DNA of 64,000 bases from Mucilaginibacter gilvus (GCF_004054195.1 NZ_SBIW01000002.1:62001-126000); one strand, 5' to 3'. Counted from the stretch's first letter, positions 8,132 to 17,294 are shown. Notes: generated by a model not told the origin, from the letters alone. Made by a program: numbers and translations.

Positions 8132-9358
8132 TTAATTACTGTTGATCAATATATCCTTTGCCATGATCATGGGCACGCTGATATATTTTTTCTCCATGTA
8201 ATTCATCACTTTTTCCAAAATCTCGCGCGATTCTTTGTCGAGGCTTTGTACTTCTTCGGCAAATACAGTGTTTACGGCGTTGTTACGGATCTCTTTTATC
8301 TTTTCGGGCACCTGGCGCATCGCCAATTCTATTCTGCGCTGTTTAAGCATTACTAAAAACTCGCTGATATTTTGCTCGATGATGGTTTCGGCGTGCGATA
8401 ATTCGTGGTAGCGCTCCTGCAGGTTCTTTTTAGCAACCTCGTTTAACGAATGCACTTCAATAAAGTTCACCTCGAATTGTTCCAGCACTTCGGCCGCGGT
8501 ATCATTAGGGATAGCAAGATCTACAATGGTTTTCCTATCGGTATCGCCATTTAAAAGCGAAGCGTAAATTTCTGTAGTAATAATAGGCTCCACTGCAGAG
8601 GTACAGGTTATAATAGCGTCGAAACCTCTTTTATAAGTTTTCAGGTCCTCCAGTTCAAAAGCCTCACCGCCTAAATCGTTGGCAAGCTGCTGCGCCTTAG
8701 AAAGCGTACGATTGAAAACAGAGAAATTGGAAAATTTATGTTTTTGCAGATATTTGGATATATTTTTGTTGGTTTCGCCCGCGCCGATAATGAGGATACG
8801 CGCGTTTGAACAAAGTTTAAGGTCCTTTAATTTGCGGTAAGCCAATGATACTACCGAAATTGGGTTTTTAGAGATATTGGTATGGGTGTAAACCTCCTTA
8901 GCGGTTTTTACCACGCACTCCATTATCAAACGGAGCTTATCGCCGGTAAGGCCAGCCTCACGGCCACTTTCATAAGCTTTGCGCAATTGTGCAAGTATCT
9001 CCTTTTCGCCAACAATAAGGCTTTCTAAAGAACACGACGTACGCAACAGGTGTTCCATAGCGGCATGGTCTTCATATATAGAAGCAGCATCCAGGAATGT
9101 CCCCATAGAATTGTGACAAAGGCCCATTCCCAAAGATTCTATAAACTGATGAGCAAATTCTTTATCTACCTTTTGTGGTGTAGATAAAACAAATTCTACA
9201 CGATTGCAGGTAGCAAGGTAAAATATTTCGTTTATACCAAAACGGGCTTTAACTTCATGAAGCTTATCGGTAAGATTTTCCTGGCATAATACCAACTTTC
9301 CCAATTCCTTCAGCTCGATTTGTTTATGCGTAAAAGCTATTACCTTTAGATACTTCAA
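8132..9358 (-). CDS. hemA: Glutamyl-tRNA reductase
   Basis: Reduces glutamyl-tRNA(Glu) to glutamate-1-semialdehyde with NADPH, the committed step of C5 tetrapyrrole synthesis. The catalytic cysteine is in FYLATCNRVEFV near residue 50. SCSLESLIVGEKEILAQLR follows, and the nucleotide-binding loop is ILIIGAGETNKNISKYL. The C-terminal dimerisation region is helical. The 408-residue length is slightly short of the usual 415-430 but has no visible gap. It is the first gene of the heme cluster and has its own likely promoter. Confidence 0.96.
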   Translation of the reverse strand: MKYLKVIAFTHKQIELKELGKLVLCQENLTDKLHEVKARFGINEIFYLATCNRVEFVLSTPQKVDKEFAHQFIESLGMGLCHNSMGTFLDAASIYEDHAAMEHLLRTSCSLESLIVGEKEILAQLRKAYESGREAGLTGDKLRLIMECVVKTAKEVYTHTNISKNPISVVSLAYRKLKDLKLCSNARILIIGAGETNKNISKYLQKHKFSNFSVFNRTLSKAQQLANDLGGEAFELEDLKTYKRGFDAIITCTSAVEPIITTEIYASLLNGDTDRKTIVDLAIPNDTAAEVLEQFEVNFIEVHSLNEVAKKNLQERYHELSHAETIIEQNISEFLVMLKQRRIELAMRQVPEKIKEIRNNAVNTVFAEEVQSLDKESREILEKVMNYMEKKYISVPMIMAKDILINSN

Positions 9359-9380
9359 AGCAGTTTTAAATTTGACCCAA

Positions 9381-9408
9381 CAAAAATAGCATACTGTATA
9401 GGATGCAA
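9381..9408 (-). promoter_or_regulatory. Probable hemA promoter
   Basis: On the minus strand, TATTTTTG (9381-9388) matches TAnnTTTG and lies 22 bp upstream of the hemA start. A TTG at 9406-9408 is 17 bp further upstream, slightly short of the 19 bp seen at the two ribosomal promoters in this window. Confidence 0.4.
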
Positions 9409-9512
9409 TGTCAAGGCTTTGTCAAACAGGAGTATTTAGAATGCTTATAAATAAAATAGTTTTTACTAATTAAGCACACTAAATTTATAATATTTTCTTT
9501 TATAACAACATT

Positions 9513-9899
9513 ATGGCTAACAAAAATACAAATATCAAAAAAATCAGTCTTGTGATATTGGTCATATTTTATTTTGTGGCCGGATGCAACCACTTTTATA
9601 ACCCGCCATCGTATTACCATATAATTCCGTCATACCTGCCTTATCCCATAGCTTTAAATATTATTGCGGGGATTTTTGAAATATTATTCGCTCTGATGCT
9701 CATATTCCAAAAAACAAGGCGGCTTGCAGCCTATGGCATCATTTTAATGCTGCTCGCTTTTTTGCCGGTCCATATCCAAATGGTTATTGATGCCCCTTTT
9801 ATATTAGGTACGTTTACGGTATCCCCTTTGGTTGCCTGTATCCGCCTGGTAATATTACAACCATTGCTTATACTATGGGCATGGTGGCATAGAAAGTAA
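9513..9899 (+). CDS. DoxX-like small integral membrane protein
   Basis: A 128-residue protein with four predicted TM helices: about 11-24, 45-63, 70-90 and 100-123. The arrangement FYFVAGCNHFYNPPSYYHIIP, then ALNIIAGIFEILFALML, resembles the DoxX family of membrane proteins (Bacteroidota members often lie next to redox genes). No catalytic residues can be named. It is divergent from hemA and followed 42 bp later by the GNAT-like gene, so the two may form an operon. Confidence 0.65.
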   Translation: MANKNTNIKKISLVILVIFYFVAGCNHFYNPPSYYHIIPSYLPYPIALNIIAGIFEILFALMLIFQKTRRLAAYGIILMLLAFLPVHIQMVIDAPFILGTFTVSPLVACIRLVILQPLLILWAWWHRK

Positions 9900-9941
9900 T
9901 CAAATAAATTTCATATTTTGCTTAAAAATTATCGAAAGTAA

Positions 9942-10865
9942 ATGGCGGAAAATTCGGCGAAATTCTGGAAGTTTATTTTAGGGGTCTTTGGGGTTGTAGC
10001 TGCGGTAAGCAGTTTTTTAACATGGATGGTCCAGTCTGTTGAGTATAAACATTGGCCCATCAATAAAGACGCTATCATATACGGACTGGTTTTGCTAAGT
10101 TGCGCTATTATGCTCGTGGCTTTTTTATGGGGATTGCGAAAACATCATACCTTTAACACTACAGGATATGTAAATGCCACCCATCAGCTTTCGGTCTGCT
10201 TCAATGAAATTGCTGTCCCGCCAGCAGAATGGTCTTACCACGCCATCGCCAATGAAAATGAACTAAAGGAAATATGGAAGGTTAGTCAGACCCTATATGG
10301 CGAAGATAATGTGCCCTTCGAAATTGTGGTTAGCTGGTGGAAGTGTTATCCCAACGGCATTTTTGTACTTTATAAGTACGATGTTATAGCTGGTTATTTT
10401 TCCATGTGGCCAATTAAAAAAACCACCTATGACGATATTGTGCATGGCAGAAAGAAAGAGCGCGAGCTAAAGTTACAATCTATAATGGGTAAAAAATCTG
10501 CCGATAAACGCCCATACTGGTACGTAACTAACGTTGTTATATGTAAACAGTTTCGGAAAACTATCGCTATCAAAATACTTATGAGAGAGGCTTTAAGAAA
10601 CTGGGTTAACGAAGGCAACCTGGCGAAGGACTTATATTTGTGCGCTTTTGCATACTCCAACGAAGGAGAAGAAATAATCAAACGATCCGGCTTTACACTT
10701 ATTAAACCAGCTGAGGATACCGCCGACAGAAAGCCTCTATATACGCTTAGCCCAAGCCGGGCTAATATAGATGCCTTAATTAGCCGATTACAAAATGAAG
10801 AAGAACGGACTCAATCGGCCCTTGGCATTCGTTGGAACCGGTTAACGGGCAATTTACGGGGTTAA
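9942..10865 (+). CDS. Membrane-anchored GNAT-like protein
   Basis: A 307-residue protein of unusual architecture. Two TM helices (about 9-30 and 44-64) are followed by a soluble domain. In that domain, FVLYKYDVIAGYFSMWPI looks like the central strands of a GNAT acetyltransferase. YVTNVVICKQFRKTIAIKIL resembles the acetyl-CoA-binding region, where the usual Q/RxxGxG/A appears as FRKTIA. LCAFAYSNEGEEIIKRSGF resembles the C-terminal N/Y-S-N-E-G...GF pattern. The glycine-poor CoA loop makes activity uncertain. The C-terminal 40 residues are a helical extension. Substrate unknown. Confidence 0.5.
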   Translation: MAENSAKFWKFILGVFGVVAAVSSFLTWMVQSVEYKHWPINKDAIIYGLVLLSCAIMLVAFLWGLRKHHTFNTTGYVNATHQLSVCFNEIAVPPAEWSYHAIANENELKEIWKVSQTLYGEDNVPFEIVVSWWKCYPNGIFVLYKYDVIAGYFSMWPIKKTTYDDIVHGRKKERELKLQSIMGKKSADKRPYWYVTNVVICKQFRKTIAIKILMREALRNWVNEGNLAKDLYLCAFAYSNEGEEIIKRSGFTLIKPAEDTADRKPLYTLSPSRANIDALISRLQNEEERTQSALGIRWNRLTGNLRG

Positions 10866-10901
10866 TATATTTATATATCTTAACCCTCTTCAAAACACAT
10901 T

Positions 10902-11732
10902 ATGATCCGCAAAAATTACTATACCATCCCCGGCGCCAAAAGCAGGGCAATGCTGGCCGATGTTACCTATAACGATACCAACCCAAAAGCCCCGCTGGTG
11001 ATATTTGCGCATGGCATACGTGGGTTTAAAGATTGGGGTACACATAATCTTGTTGCCCAATATTTTGCGGAGAATGGGTTCCGTTTCCTTAAATTTAATT
11101 TCTCGCATAACGGAACCACTACGGATAGCCCGACAGATTTTGCCGACCTGATCGCCTTCAGCGATAATACTTTTAGTATGGAACTGGAGGACCTTAACGC
11201 CGTTATTGATTTTGCCTGCGGCGGATCTTACATGCCTGCCGTTAGGGAAGTTTATCTGATTGGGCACAGTCTGGGCGGTGGGATCAGCATTGTTAAAACC
11301 GCCGAAGATAAGCGCATTACCAAACTGGTTAGCATGGCGGCTATCTCCAGTTTTTATAACCTCTGGCCAAAACAATCCGAGCAGCAATGGAAACTACAGG
11401 GTGTAATGTACATGCGCAACTCGCGCACCGGCCAAAATATGCCCTACAAAGTAAGTCTGTTGAAGGATCTGGAGACAAATCCCGACCGCCTGAACATTTT
11501 TGCGAAAGCAGCCCAAATTAAACAGCCCTGGTTAATTGTTCATGGCCACGAAGATACCAGCGTGCCTTTAAGCCACGCGGAGGAACTGCATACCGCCCAA
11601 CCCAATGCCAAATTTGCGGTTATAAAAGGTGCCGACCATGTGTTTAACGCTGTGCATCCTTACCTTGCCAATGAGCTGCCTGCCACACTATTGCAATTTT
11701 GTGATATTTCTATTGAATTTTTGAAAGAATAG
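10902..11732 (+). CDS. Alpha/beta hydrolase (serine hydrolase)
   Basis: A 276-residue cytoplasmic alpha/beta hydrolase without a signal peptide. VIFAHGIRGFKDWG gives the oxyanion-hole HG loop, and YLIGHSLGGGISI holds the nucleophile serine. LIVHGHEDTSVPLSHAEEL holds the acid, and KGADHVFNA holds the catalytic histidine. This layout is typical of esterase/dienelactone hydrolase-like members of the fold. It lies 37 bp after the GNAT-like gene and 58 bp before the MBL-fold gene, all on the plus strand. The natural substrate cannot be read from sequence. Confidence 0.85.
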   Translation: MIRKNYYTIPGAKSRAMLADVTYNDTNPKAPLVIFAHGIRGFKDWGTHNLVAQYFAENGFRFLKFNFSHNGTTTDSPTDFADLIAFSDNTFSMELEDLNAVIDFACGGSYMPAVREVYLIGHSLGGGISIVKTAEDKRITKLVSMAAISSFYNLWPKQSEQQWKLQGVMYMRNSRTGQNMPYKVSLLKDLETNPDRLNIFAKAAQIKQPWLIVHGHEDTSVPLSHAEELHTAQPNAKFAVIKGADHVFNAVHPYLANELPATLLQFCDISIEFLKE

Positions 11733-11790
11733 GTCAGTTGTTGCAATCAATAACCTGTTTTTTTGCGTTACTGCGCTAAACACTTGTTAT

Positions 11791-12783
11791 ATGAGCATAT
11801 CCGGATCGCGCAAAAAAGGAAGCAAATTCATTAATACCATCCCTACCGAATCTGCCGGTTTTGGCAAAATGCTGCCGATATTAAAGGAATACATCAACAA
11901 TAAAGCAGAAAACACGCCAAAGATAGCCTTGGGGCCGTTTAAAACGGATATTTCCATTTACGATACCCCGCCGGAAACAGGCCTGCGTATTACATGGGTT
12001 GGTCACTCCAGTTTACTGATAGAAGTGGACGGCATCCGCATCCTTACCGACCCGGTTTGGAGCCAGCGGGTATCTTTTTCGCAATCCTTTGGCCCAAAAC
12101 GCTTTTTTCAGCCGCCCGTAGCATTGGCCGACCTCCCGAAAATAGATGTGATCATCTCCTCGCATGACCATTACGACCATCTTGATAAAGCAACTATTAA
12201 GTTTTTTGCGGATAAGAACGTTCCTTTTATATGCTCAGTAGGTGTATGTACTTACCTCGAAAGCTGGGTTATACACAAGGCTTTTATCCACGAGGTAGAT
12301 TGGGGTGACAGTGTGATGATAGGCGATTGCAACATTACGGCCGCCCCTGCAAGGCACTTTTCGGGCAGGGGGATTACCCACCGTGACGAGACACTATGGT
12401 CGTCATTCGTGATCAAAGGGCCGCAGCATAATATTTATTTTGGTGCCGATTCCGGCTACTCGCCAGATTTTAAAGCAATTGGCGAAACCTTTGGCCCTTT
12501 CGACCTGACGATGCTGGAGATAGGCGCGTATGGCACCTACTGGCCGGATATCCACATGGGGCCCGATAATGCCTCCAACGCACACCTCGACCTAAAGGGC
12601 GATATCATGATGGGCATCCACTGGGGTACTTTTAATCTGGCTCCGCACGCCTGGTACGAACCTGCCGAGCGCCTGGTGCAATTTGGCAAGGACAAGAACA
12701 TCAAACTATTCCTCCCCGAACCAGGCCAACCAACCGAAGTGCTACCATTGGTTACCAATTGGTGGAAGAAGTTTATGAGCTAA
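11791..12783 (+). CDS. MBL-fold metal-dependent hydrolase, NAPE-PLD/UlaG-like
   Basis: A 330-residue metallo-beta-lactamase-fold protein. Strand WVGHSSLLIEVDGIRILTDP precedes the metal motif SHDHYDHLD (HxHxDH). PARHFSGRG supplies a further histidine, YFGADSGYSPDF the bridging aspartate and GIHWGTF the last histidine. RGxTxRDETLWSSFVI resembles N-acyl-phosphatidylethanolamine phospholipase D-like bacterial proteins. Likely a cytoplasmic phosphodiesterase or hydrolase with an unknown lipid-like substrate. It is probably co-transcribed with the preceding hydrolase. Confidence 0.85.
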   Translation: MSISGSRKKGSKFINTIPTESAGFGKMLPILKEYINNKAENTPKIALGPFKTDISIYDTPPETGLRITWVGHSSLLIEVDGIRILTDPVWSQRVSFSQSFGPKRFFQPPVALADLPKIDVIISSHDHYDHLDKATIKFFADKNVPFICSVGVCTYLESWVIHKAFIHEVDWGDSVMIGDCNITAAPARHFSGRGITHRDETLWSSFVIKGPQHNIYFGADSGYSPDFKAIGETFGPFDLTMLEIGAYGTYWPDIHMGPDNASNAHLDLKGDIMMGIHWGTFNLAPHAWYEPAERLVQFGKDKNIKLFLPEPGQPTEVLPLVTNWWKKFMS

Positions 12784-12850
12784 GAGGCGTCTTGATAATT
12801 GTTGTAATATTCAGTTATAAAACAGATATTTAAGGCAACCAGTTAACCAA

Positions 12851-12964
12851 CCGTCATGCCGATTATTTCGGCACCTCACACGGCAGGCAGCCTGCATGCA
12901 TAAAAGCAAACATTGTGGCTGCCTTTATGAAGGGGTGTTGAAACAAGTTCAACATAACGTGAGG
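12851..12964. repeat. REP-like bipartite palindrome (CGTCATGCCGA family)
   Basis: The left part, CCGTCATGCCGATTATTTCG followed by GCACCTCAC (12851-12879), and the right part, GTGTTGAAACAAGTTCAACA followed by TAACGTGAGG (12935-12964), are inverted relatives. Each has its own small hairpin. A GGCAGGCAGCC..GGCTGCC core lies between them. Confidence 0.65.
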
Positions 12965-13002
12965 CACTTGCTTTTGTCCACTGATGTTTTAAACGCTATG
13001 TT

Positions 13003-13881
13003 ATGATACACTCTTTTCGCTATTCCTTTTCCATAATGTTGTTGATTTGCGCTTTCGGGGCATCAGCACAAACCGTTATCCCCCTTTGGGAGAAAGGTGC
13101 TCCGGGTTTTGAAAGCCGCCGAAACGAGCCGGAGCAAGCCAAAGACTATTGGGTGAAAAACATCCACAACCCATCGCTCACCGTCTATGCGCCGCCTGCC
13201 GGTACGGCCAACGGCGCAGCGGTAGTAGTTTGCCCCGGTGGCGGGCACCGCCTGCTGGTTTATAATTCTGAAGGTGTTGCCCCGGCCAAATTTTACAACA
13301 GCCTTGGCATTACCGTTTTCATTTTGAAATACCGCCTTGGCCGCGATACGCTCTCGCCCTATAAAATTGAGGTACACGCCAAGCAGGACGGCTACCGTGC
13401 CATGCGCCTGGTACGCAGCCGTGCCGCCGAATTTGGCATTGATCCAAACCGCATTGGGCTCATGGGCTTCTCTGCCGGTGGCGAACTGGTGGATATGATC
13501 GCCTTTGGCGGTTACAATGGCGACCCTAAAGCTGCCGACCCCGTAGACCGCGCCAACTCCAAACCCAATTTTATCGTACAGGTTTACCCCGGTCCCTCAT
13601 ACGTGCCGGAACATATATCCGCCGATGCGCCCCCCGCCTTTTTGGTAGCCGCTAACGATGATGCCTGCTGCTCGCTACCGCTTATACAACTTTTACAACG
13701 CTACCGGGATGCCAAAGTGCCCGTAGAACTGCATATGTATGCCCGTGGCGATCATGCCTTTAATATGGGCACCAACCGCAAGCTCAAATCCATTAACCAC
13801 TGGCCAGACCGCCTCTCCGATTGGTTGGAAGACAGCCATATTTTACAGGCCGAAAAGGATTTGAAGAAGGTATTGCATTAG
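13003..13881 (+). CDS. Secreted alpha/beta hydrolase (xylan esterase-like)
   Basis: A 292-residue secreted esterase candidate. The signal peptide covers about residues 1-22 and ends ICAFGASAQ. AVVVCPGGGHRLL gives the oxyanion hole. RIGLMGFSAGGELVDMI holds the nucleophile serine, AANDDACCSLPLI the acid and YARGDHAFNMG the histidine. The pattern resembles Bacteroidota proteins annotated as endo-xylanase or acetyl-xylan esterase of the BD-FAE type. It would act in the periplasm, perhaps deacetylating plant polysaccharides. There is no polysaccharide locus immediately around it, so the substrate is inferred. Confidence 0.8.
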   Translation: MIHSFRYSFSIMLLICAFGASAQTVIPLWEKGAPGFESRRNEPEQAKDYWVKNIHNPSLTVYAPPAGTANGAAVVVCPGGGHRLLVYNSEGVAPAKFYNSLGITVFILKYRLGRDTLSPYKIEVHAKQDGYRAMRLVRSRAAEFGIDPNRIGLMGFSAGGELVDMIAFGGYNGDPKAADPVDRANSKPNFIVQVYPGPSYVPEHISADAPPAFLVAANDDACCSLPLIQLLQRYRDAKVPVELHMYARGDHAFNMGTNRKLKSINHWPDRLSDWLEDSHILQAEKDLKKVLH

Positions 13882-13903
13882 GGTTGGGATAGGTTGTAAA
13901 AAG

Positions 13904-14003
13904 TTCGCCCTTGTTGGTGTTGTCACCAACAAGCCGCTATGCAATCGCGATAGCGTCTGTTACCGTCTTAAATGCTGTTGTTGATAACACCAACAGTGGC
14001 GGA
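13904..14003. repeat. About 98-bp palindromic element, copy 1
   Basis: It starts TTCGCCCTTGTTGGTGTTGT and ends with CCAACAGTGGCGGAA. Both ends contain the small hairpin GTTGGTG..CACCAAC, and the whole element is also an imperfect inverted repeat. A second copy in the same orientation is at 14805-14905. Confidence 0.8.
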
Positions 14004-14063
14004 ATGGCGCAAAACACCCTCATATTGCCGCTATAGCCCAACATACGCTTAACCTGTTAACTT

Positions 14064-14071
14064 TAGGTTTG
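14064..14071 (+). promoter_or_regulatory. Probable -7 box for the peptidase E gene
   Basis: TAGGTTTG matches TAnnTTTG and lies 36 bp before the ATG at 14108. This favours the ATG start over an upstream TTG at 14069, which would overlap the box. Confidence 0.45.
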
Positions 14072-14107
14072 TATAAGATAAAAATTCACTTTCAACACTA
14101 TCTATTT

Positions 14108-14773
14108 ATGAAGCTTCTGCTCACTGCCGCCGGTATAAGCAACGCCAGCATTCGCAACGCACTGGTGGAACTATTGGGTAAGCCGATTGACGAGGCTACA
14201 GCCCTTTTTATCCCGACAGCCATATATGGCATACCGGGCGGAGCGCAAATACTACAGAAGGTGATCAGCGGATCATTAGGCGACCCTTTCTGCCAACTGG
14301 GCTGGAAATCGCTGGGGCTGCTGGAACTTACGGCATTGCCCAGCATGAAGCAAGAACTTTGGGTGCCTATGCTGCAAGAAACTGATGCCTTGCTGGTTGG
14401 CGGCGGCGATTGCCAGTATCTGTGTTACTGGATGCAGCAGTCGGGCCTGGCAAACCTTTTGCCATCATTGCTGCAAAAGATGGTATATGTAGGTTTAAGC
14501 GCCGGCAGTATGACCATGACCCGTTATGGAACCACCTATGGCAACCACACGCTCCCGGCCGAAAGCAAAAAATCGTTAGACTTGATGGATTTCGCTATAC
14601 ATCCACATCTGGATCATGAATGGTTTCCTGATAACTCCATGGCGAACCTGGAAAAGCTGGCTGCTACTCTACCGGTACCGTCCTATCTGATCGATGATCA
14701 AACGGCGATAAAAGTAACGGACGGTACGGTAGAGGTTATATCTGAGGGAAATTGGAAGCTTGTCAATCCCTGA
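14108..14773 (+). CDS. Peptidase E-like serine peptidase (family S51)
   Basis: A 221-residue cytoplasmic protein. The S51 nucleophile elbow is VYVGLSAGSMTMT. The glycine-rich GDCQYL in LLVGGGDCQYLCYW and the late AIHPHLDHEWF, with histidine and acidic residues, are also family features. Peptidase E removes N-terminal aspartate from dipeptides, and relatives include cyanophycinase. The start at MKLLLTAAGISN matches the family N-terminus. The gene is bracketed by two copies of the same 98-bp palindromic element, as if it were a cassette. Confidence 0.85.
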   Translation: MKLLLTAAGISNASIRNALVELLGKPIDEATALFIPTAIYGIPGGAQILQKVISGSLGDPFCQLGWKSLGLLELTALPSMKQELWVPMLQETDALLVGGGDCQYLCYWMQQSGLANLLPSLLQKMVYVGLSAGSMTMTRYGTTYGNHTLPAESKKSLDLMDFAIHPHLDHEWFPDNSMANLEKLAATLPVPSYLIDDQTAIKVTDGTVEVISEGNWKLVNP

Positions 14774-14804
14774 TGCCGAAAGGGTGCTTGCAAATACTAT
14801 CATC

Positions 14805-14905
14805 TTTCGCCCTTGTTGGTGTTGTCACCAACAAGCCGCCATGCATTTCCGATAGCATTTCGTTTACCGTCCTAAACGCTGTTGGTGACAACACCAACAG
14901 CGGAA
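14805..14905. repeat. About 98-bp palindromic element, copy 2
   Basis: A same-orientation relative of 13904-14003. It begins TTTCGCCCTTGTTGGTGTTG and ends ACAACACCAACAGCGGAA. By eye the identity to copy 1 is high at both ends and lower in the middle. It lies 22 bp from the stop codon of the convergent DUF1624-like gene. Confidence 0.8.
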
Positions 14906-14926
14906 AAACAATCAATTCTGTGGCAT

Positions 14927-16081
14927 TTACACATACGATAACCACCACTTCTTGTGCGTTCGTTTATAATTGCCGTACCATTTGCAGGGGAAATAAAACG
15001 CGGCGATTACAAATATCCAAAACAAGTACACTACCCATAAGGGATAGCCGAAACCCTGCGCCTGCCACACAATCGGGTTTCCGTCCGATTTGTAAGGAAG
15101 CCCGCTCAACCCGATCAATGCAAGATTAATAACCCTGAGCAGGCAAAAATGCGCTATAAAAAAAAAGTAGGGCACATTGCCATACACCTCGAAAAAGGCG
15201 GTTAGTCGATTTTTGAAGTTTTCGGCGAGGGCTAATAAAACCATTATGGGGCCTAAGGTCATGAGCAGGAATTGCAGCGAGGGCGGTTGTTTTACCGTGT
15301 TCACGAAAGCTAATATGGTATGGGGAAGATTACGCTGATGGAACCACGGCACCGGGTTGCCATAAAGGTTGATTAAACGTAACCGAACAAACAGCCCCAT
15401 GAATGAAAAGCCTGTAAGTAATAATATGGCCCTCCTTTTCTTAGCATCGGCCCCGGTTTGATACAGTTTACCAAATACATAGCCCAGCAGCAACGGCCCT
15501 GCCCAGGTAATAGGCGGATACAATGATAACAAAGTCCGGGTGGCGCTGAGGGGGACAAATGAGGCCCCGGCTGTCACAAAAAACTTAAGCAAGCCGTCTG
15601 CTGTTTTGTTTTGGAGCGGCTGAATGTGATCCAGGGCATTATGGCCAAATATGATCAGCACAGCTATTGCGGCAATTAACCAACGCGGTACATGGATAAG
15701 CCCCGCCAGGAGGATCATCCCGAACCCGATAGCTGCTAAAACCTCCAGCACAAGCAAATGATACTGCAGGCTAAAGCTGAACAGAAAGCTCATAATGAGA
15801 AGATCAGACAGGATAAGCCAAACGCCCCTTTTAACCAGGAACAGGCTGAGTTCTTTTTTTGTTCTGCGCTGCCCGGCCAGGAATACCGATACGCCGCTGA
15901 GGAACACGAAGGTTGGCGCACAATAATGTGTAATCCAGCGGGTAAAAAACAAAACCACTGTGGTGGTTTGCATATCCAGCGGCGACGAAGGATAATGCAG
16001 GAAATCGCGGGTATGATCGAGCACCATGATCACCATGATGAGGCCGCGGATGATATCGATAGCGTGGAAACGTTCTTTCAT
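14927..16081 (-). CDS. DUF1624/HGSNAT-like multi-pass membrane protein
   Basis: A 384-residue protein with about ten hydrophobic helices. The N-terminus RFHAIDIIRGLIMVIMVLDH followed by TRDFLH is the hallmark of the DUF1624 / heparan-alpha-glucosaminide acetyltransferase catalytic family. FLSGVSVFLAGQRRTKKELS follows the third helix. The conserved histidine in VLDHTRD is a candidate catalytic residue by analogy with transmembrane acyltransferases. Likely transfers acetyl groups across the membrane to a sugar or envelope glycan; the acceptor is unknown. It converges with peptidase E. Confidence 0.75.
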   Translation of the reverse strand: MKERFHAIDIIRGLIMVIMVLDHTRDFLHYPSSPLDMQTTTVVLFFTRWITHYCAPTFVFLSGVSVFLAGQRRTKKELSLFLVKRGVWLILSDLLIMSFLFSFSLQYHLLVLEVLAAIGFGMILLAGLIHVPRWLIAAIAVLIIFGHNALDHIQPLQNKTADGLLKFFVTAGASFVPLSATRTLLSLYPPITWAGPLLLGYVFGKLYQTGADAKKRRAILLLTGFSFMGLFVRLRLINLYGNPVPWFHQRNLPHTILAFVNTVKQPPSLQFLLMTLGPIMVLLALAENFKNRLTAFFEVYGNVPYFFFIAHFCLLRVINLALIGLSGLPYKSDGNPIVWQAQGFGYPLWVVYLFWIFVIAAFYFPCKWYGNYKRTHKKWWLSYV

Positions 16082-16241
16082 TGGTTCGGTTAAAATTTAT
16101 TAGGGTGACGCTGCGATATAAATATCGTTGTTTCCTATCACAATTCACAACCCATACTGGCGTAATAAGTGGATGGTGACAGACAGGGGGCTATCTATAA
16201 TGTAGTTTATATTAAGTACCTTACTATCCTAAACCTGCACA

Positions 16242-17189
16242 ATGAAAATTCTCTCTGTAATATCGTTGCTCTTCGTCACCATGGCAGCATCGAAAGGCCA
16301 AACGCCGGCAAACGTTTATATCACGTTAGATAACAGCCGGCAAATGAACATCGGGCGCTATTCGTTTTTTAATAAAGAGGTGCACTACTCCCTATATAAA
16401 ACAGACGATACCCACTACGTACTGCAATATACCGCTACACGCCCCGGCCTGATATTTCTTAATAATAAACCTATTTACGTTACCCCTGGGGACAGCATCG
16501 CTTTAACCTACAAAATGTTTTTTCAAACCAGGGATGTGATGTCTGATACATTGATGGCCGCCGGAAAAAACAGTGCCAACTATATGTTTGCCAATTTGAT
16601 CGCTACCAGGGCGCTTGATAATTACTTTCCCGATTTTAAGGAAGCCCGTTACAAAAATAACGTGGTACTGTTTTATAACCAACTTTGTAAAGATGAGGAA
16701 ACCTACAATACCTATTTTGATAAGCTGCTAAATGCCAGGGGATGCAACCCGGTGCTTATCGCTTATTTAAAACGGGCCAAACGCAATCAGTTGCTGTTTA
16801 ACCTCATCTATTTTGAAAATGAAATGGACGAAACCCATAATCCGGGCTTAGCCGCGTTCAGTAAGTTGGTGGATAACACCATGGCAGGCACAAAATTTCT
16901 TCCCGGCGATGCCGACCTTAGCTTTATACAGGAAAACTTGTTCAGGAAATATTTAACCCGGCTGGTAAACATCAAATTCTACCACCTGAATACTAAAAAA
17001 GATTACGCCGGTCTTTTAGGCTATATAGATGGTTACCCGGATACCTACGTGCGCGAATACTTTATTTACAATTTATTAAAAGACTATAAAAACAAGCTTA
17101 ACCTGGTAGACAATGAGACGCTTACCAACCGTGTGCAAACCTTCAGCAATCAGGATATAAAGAGCGAGATCAACGACCCTAAACTTTAA
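16242..17189 (+). CDS. Secreted protein of unknown function
   Basis: A 315-residue protein with a signal peptide (about 1-19, ending AASKGQ). A beta-rich first half contains GLIFLNNKPIYVTPGDSIAL. The second half is helical, rich in Asn, Lys and Tyr. The TPGDSI-type strand recalls the N-terminal domain that precedes the thioredoxin fold in Bacteroidota TlpA-like disulfide reductases, but no thioredoxin domain follows in this reading frame. A free-standing thioredoxin gene starts 122 bp downstream. Function not recognised. Confidence 0.6.
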   Translation: MKILSVISLLFVTMAASKGQTPANVYITLDNSRQMNIGRYSFFNKEVHYSLYKTDDTHYVLQYTATRPGLIFLNNKPIYVTPGDSIALTYKMFFQTRDVMSDTLMAAGKNSANYMFANLIATRALDNYFPDFKEARYKNNVVLFYNQLCKDEETYNTYFDKLLNARGCNPVLIAYLKRAKRNQLLFNLIYFENEMDETHNPGLAAFSKLVDNTMAGTKFLPGDADLSFIQENLFRKYLTRLVNIKFYHLNTKKDYAGLLGYIDGYPDTYVREYFIYNLLKDYKNKLNLVDNETLTNRVQTFSNQDIKSEINDPKL

Positions 17190-17286
17190 CGGAATAGTAA
17201 TTATCGATTTACCCAACTCGGGTTAAATGCCTTTATGAGCCCCTATAAAACTACATTAGCATAAAACGTTTTGCCCGGCCGTGCGT

Positions 17287-17294
17287 TATTTTTG
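17287..17294 (+). promoter_or_regulatory. Possible -7 box for the thioredoxin gene
   Basis: TATTTTTG matches TAnnTTTG, 17 bp before the ATG at 17312. There is no convincing -33 element at the expected spacing. AGGAG at 17298-17302 is a good ribosome-binding sequence. Confidence 0.35.
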
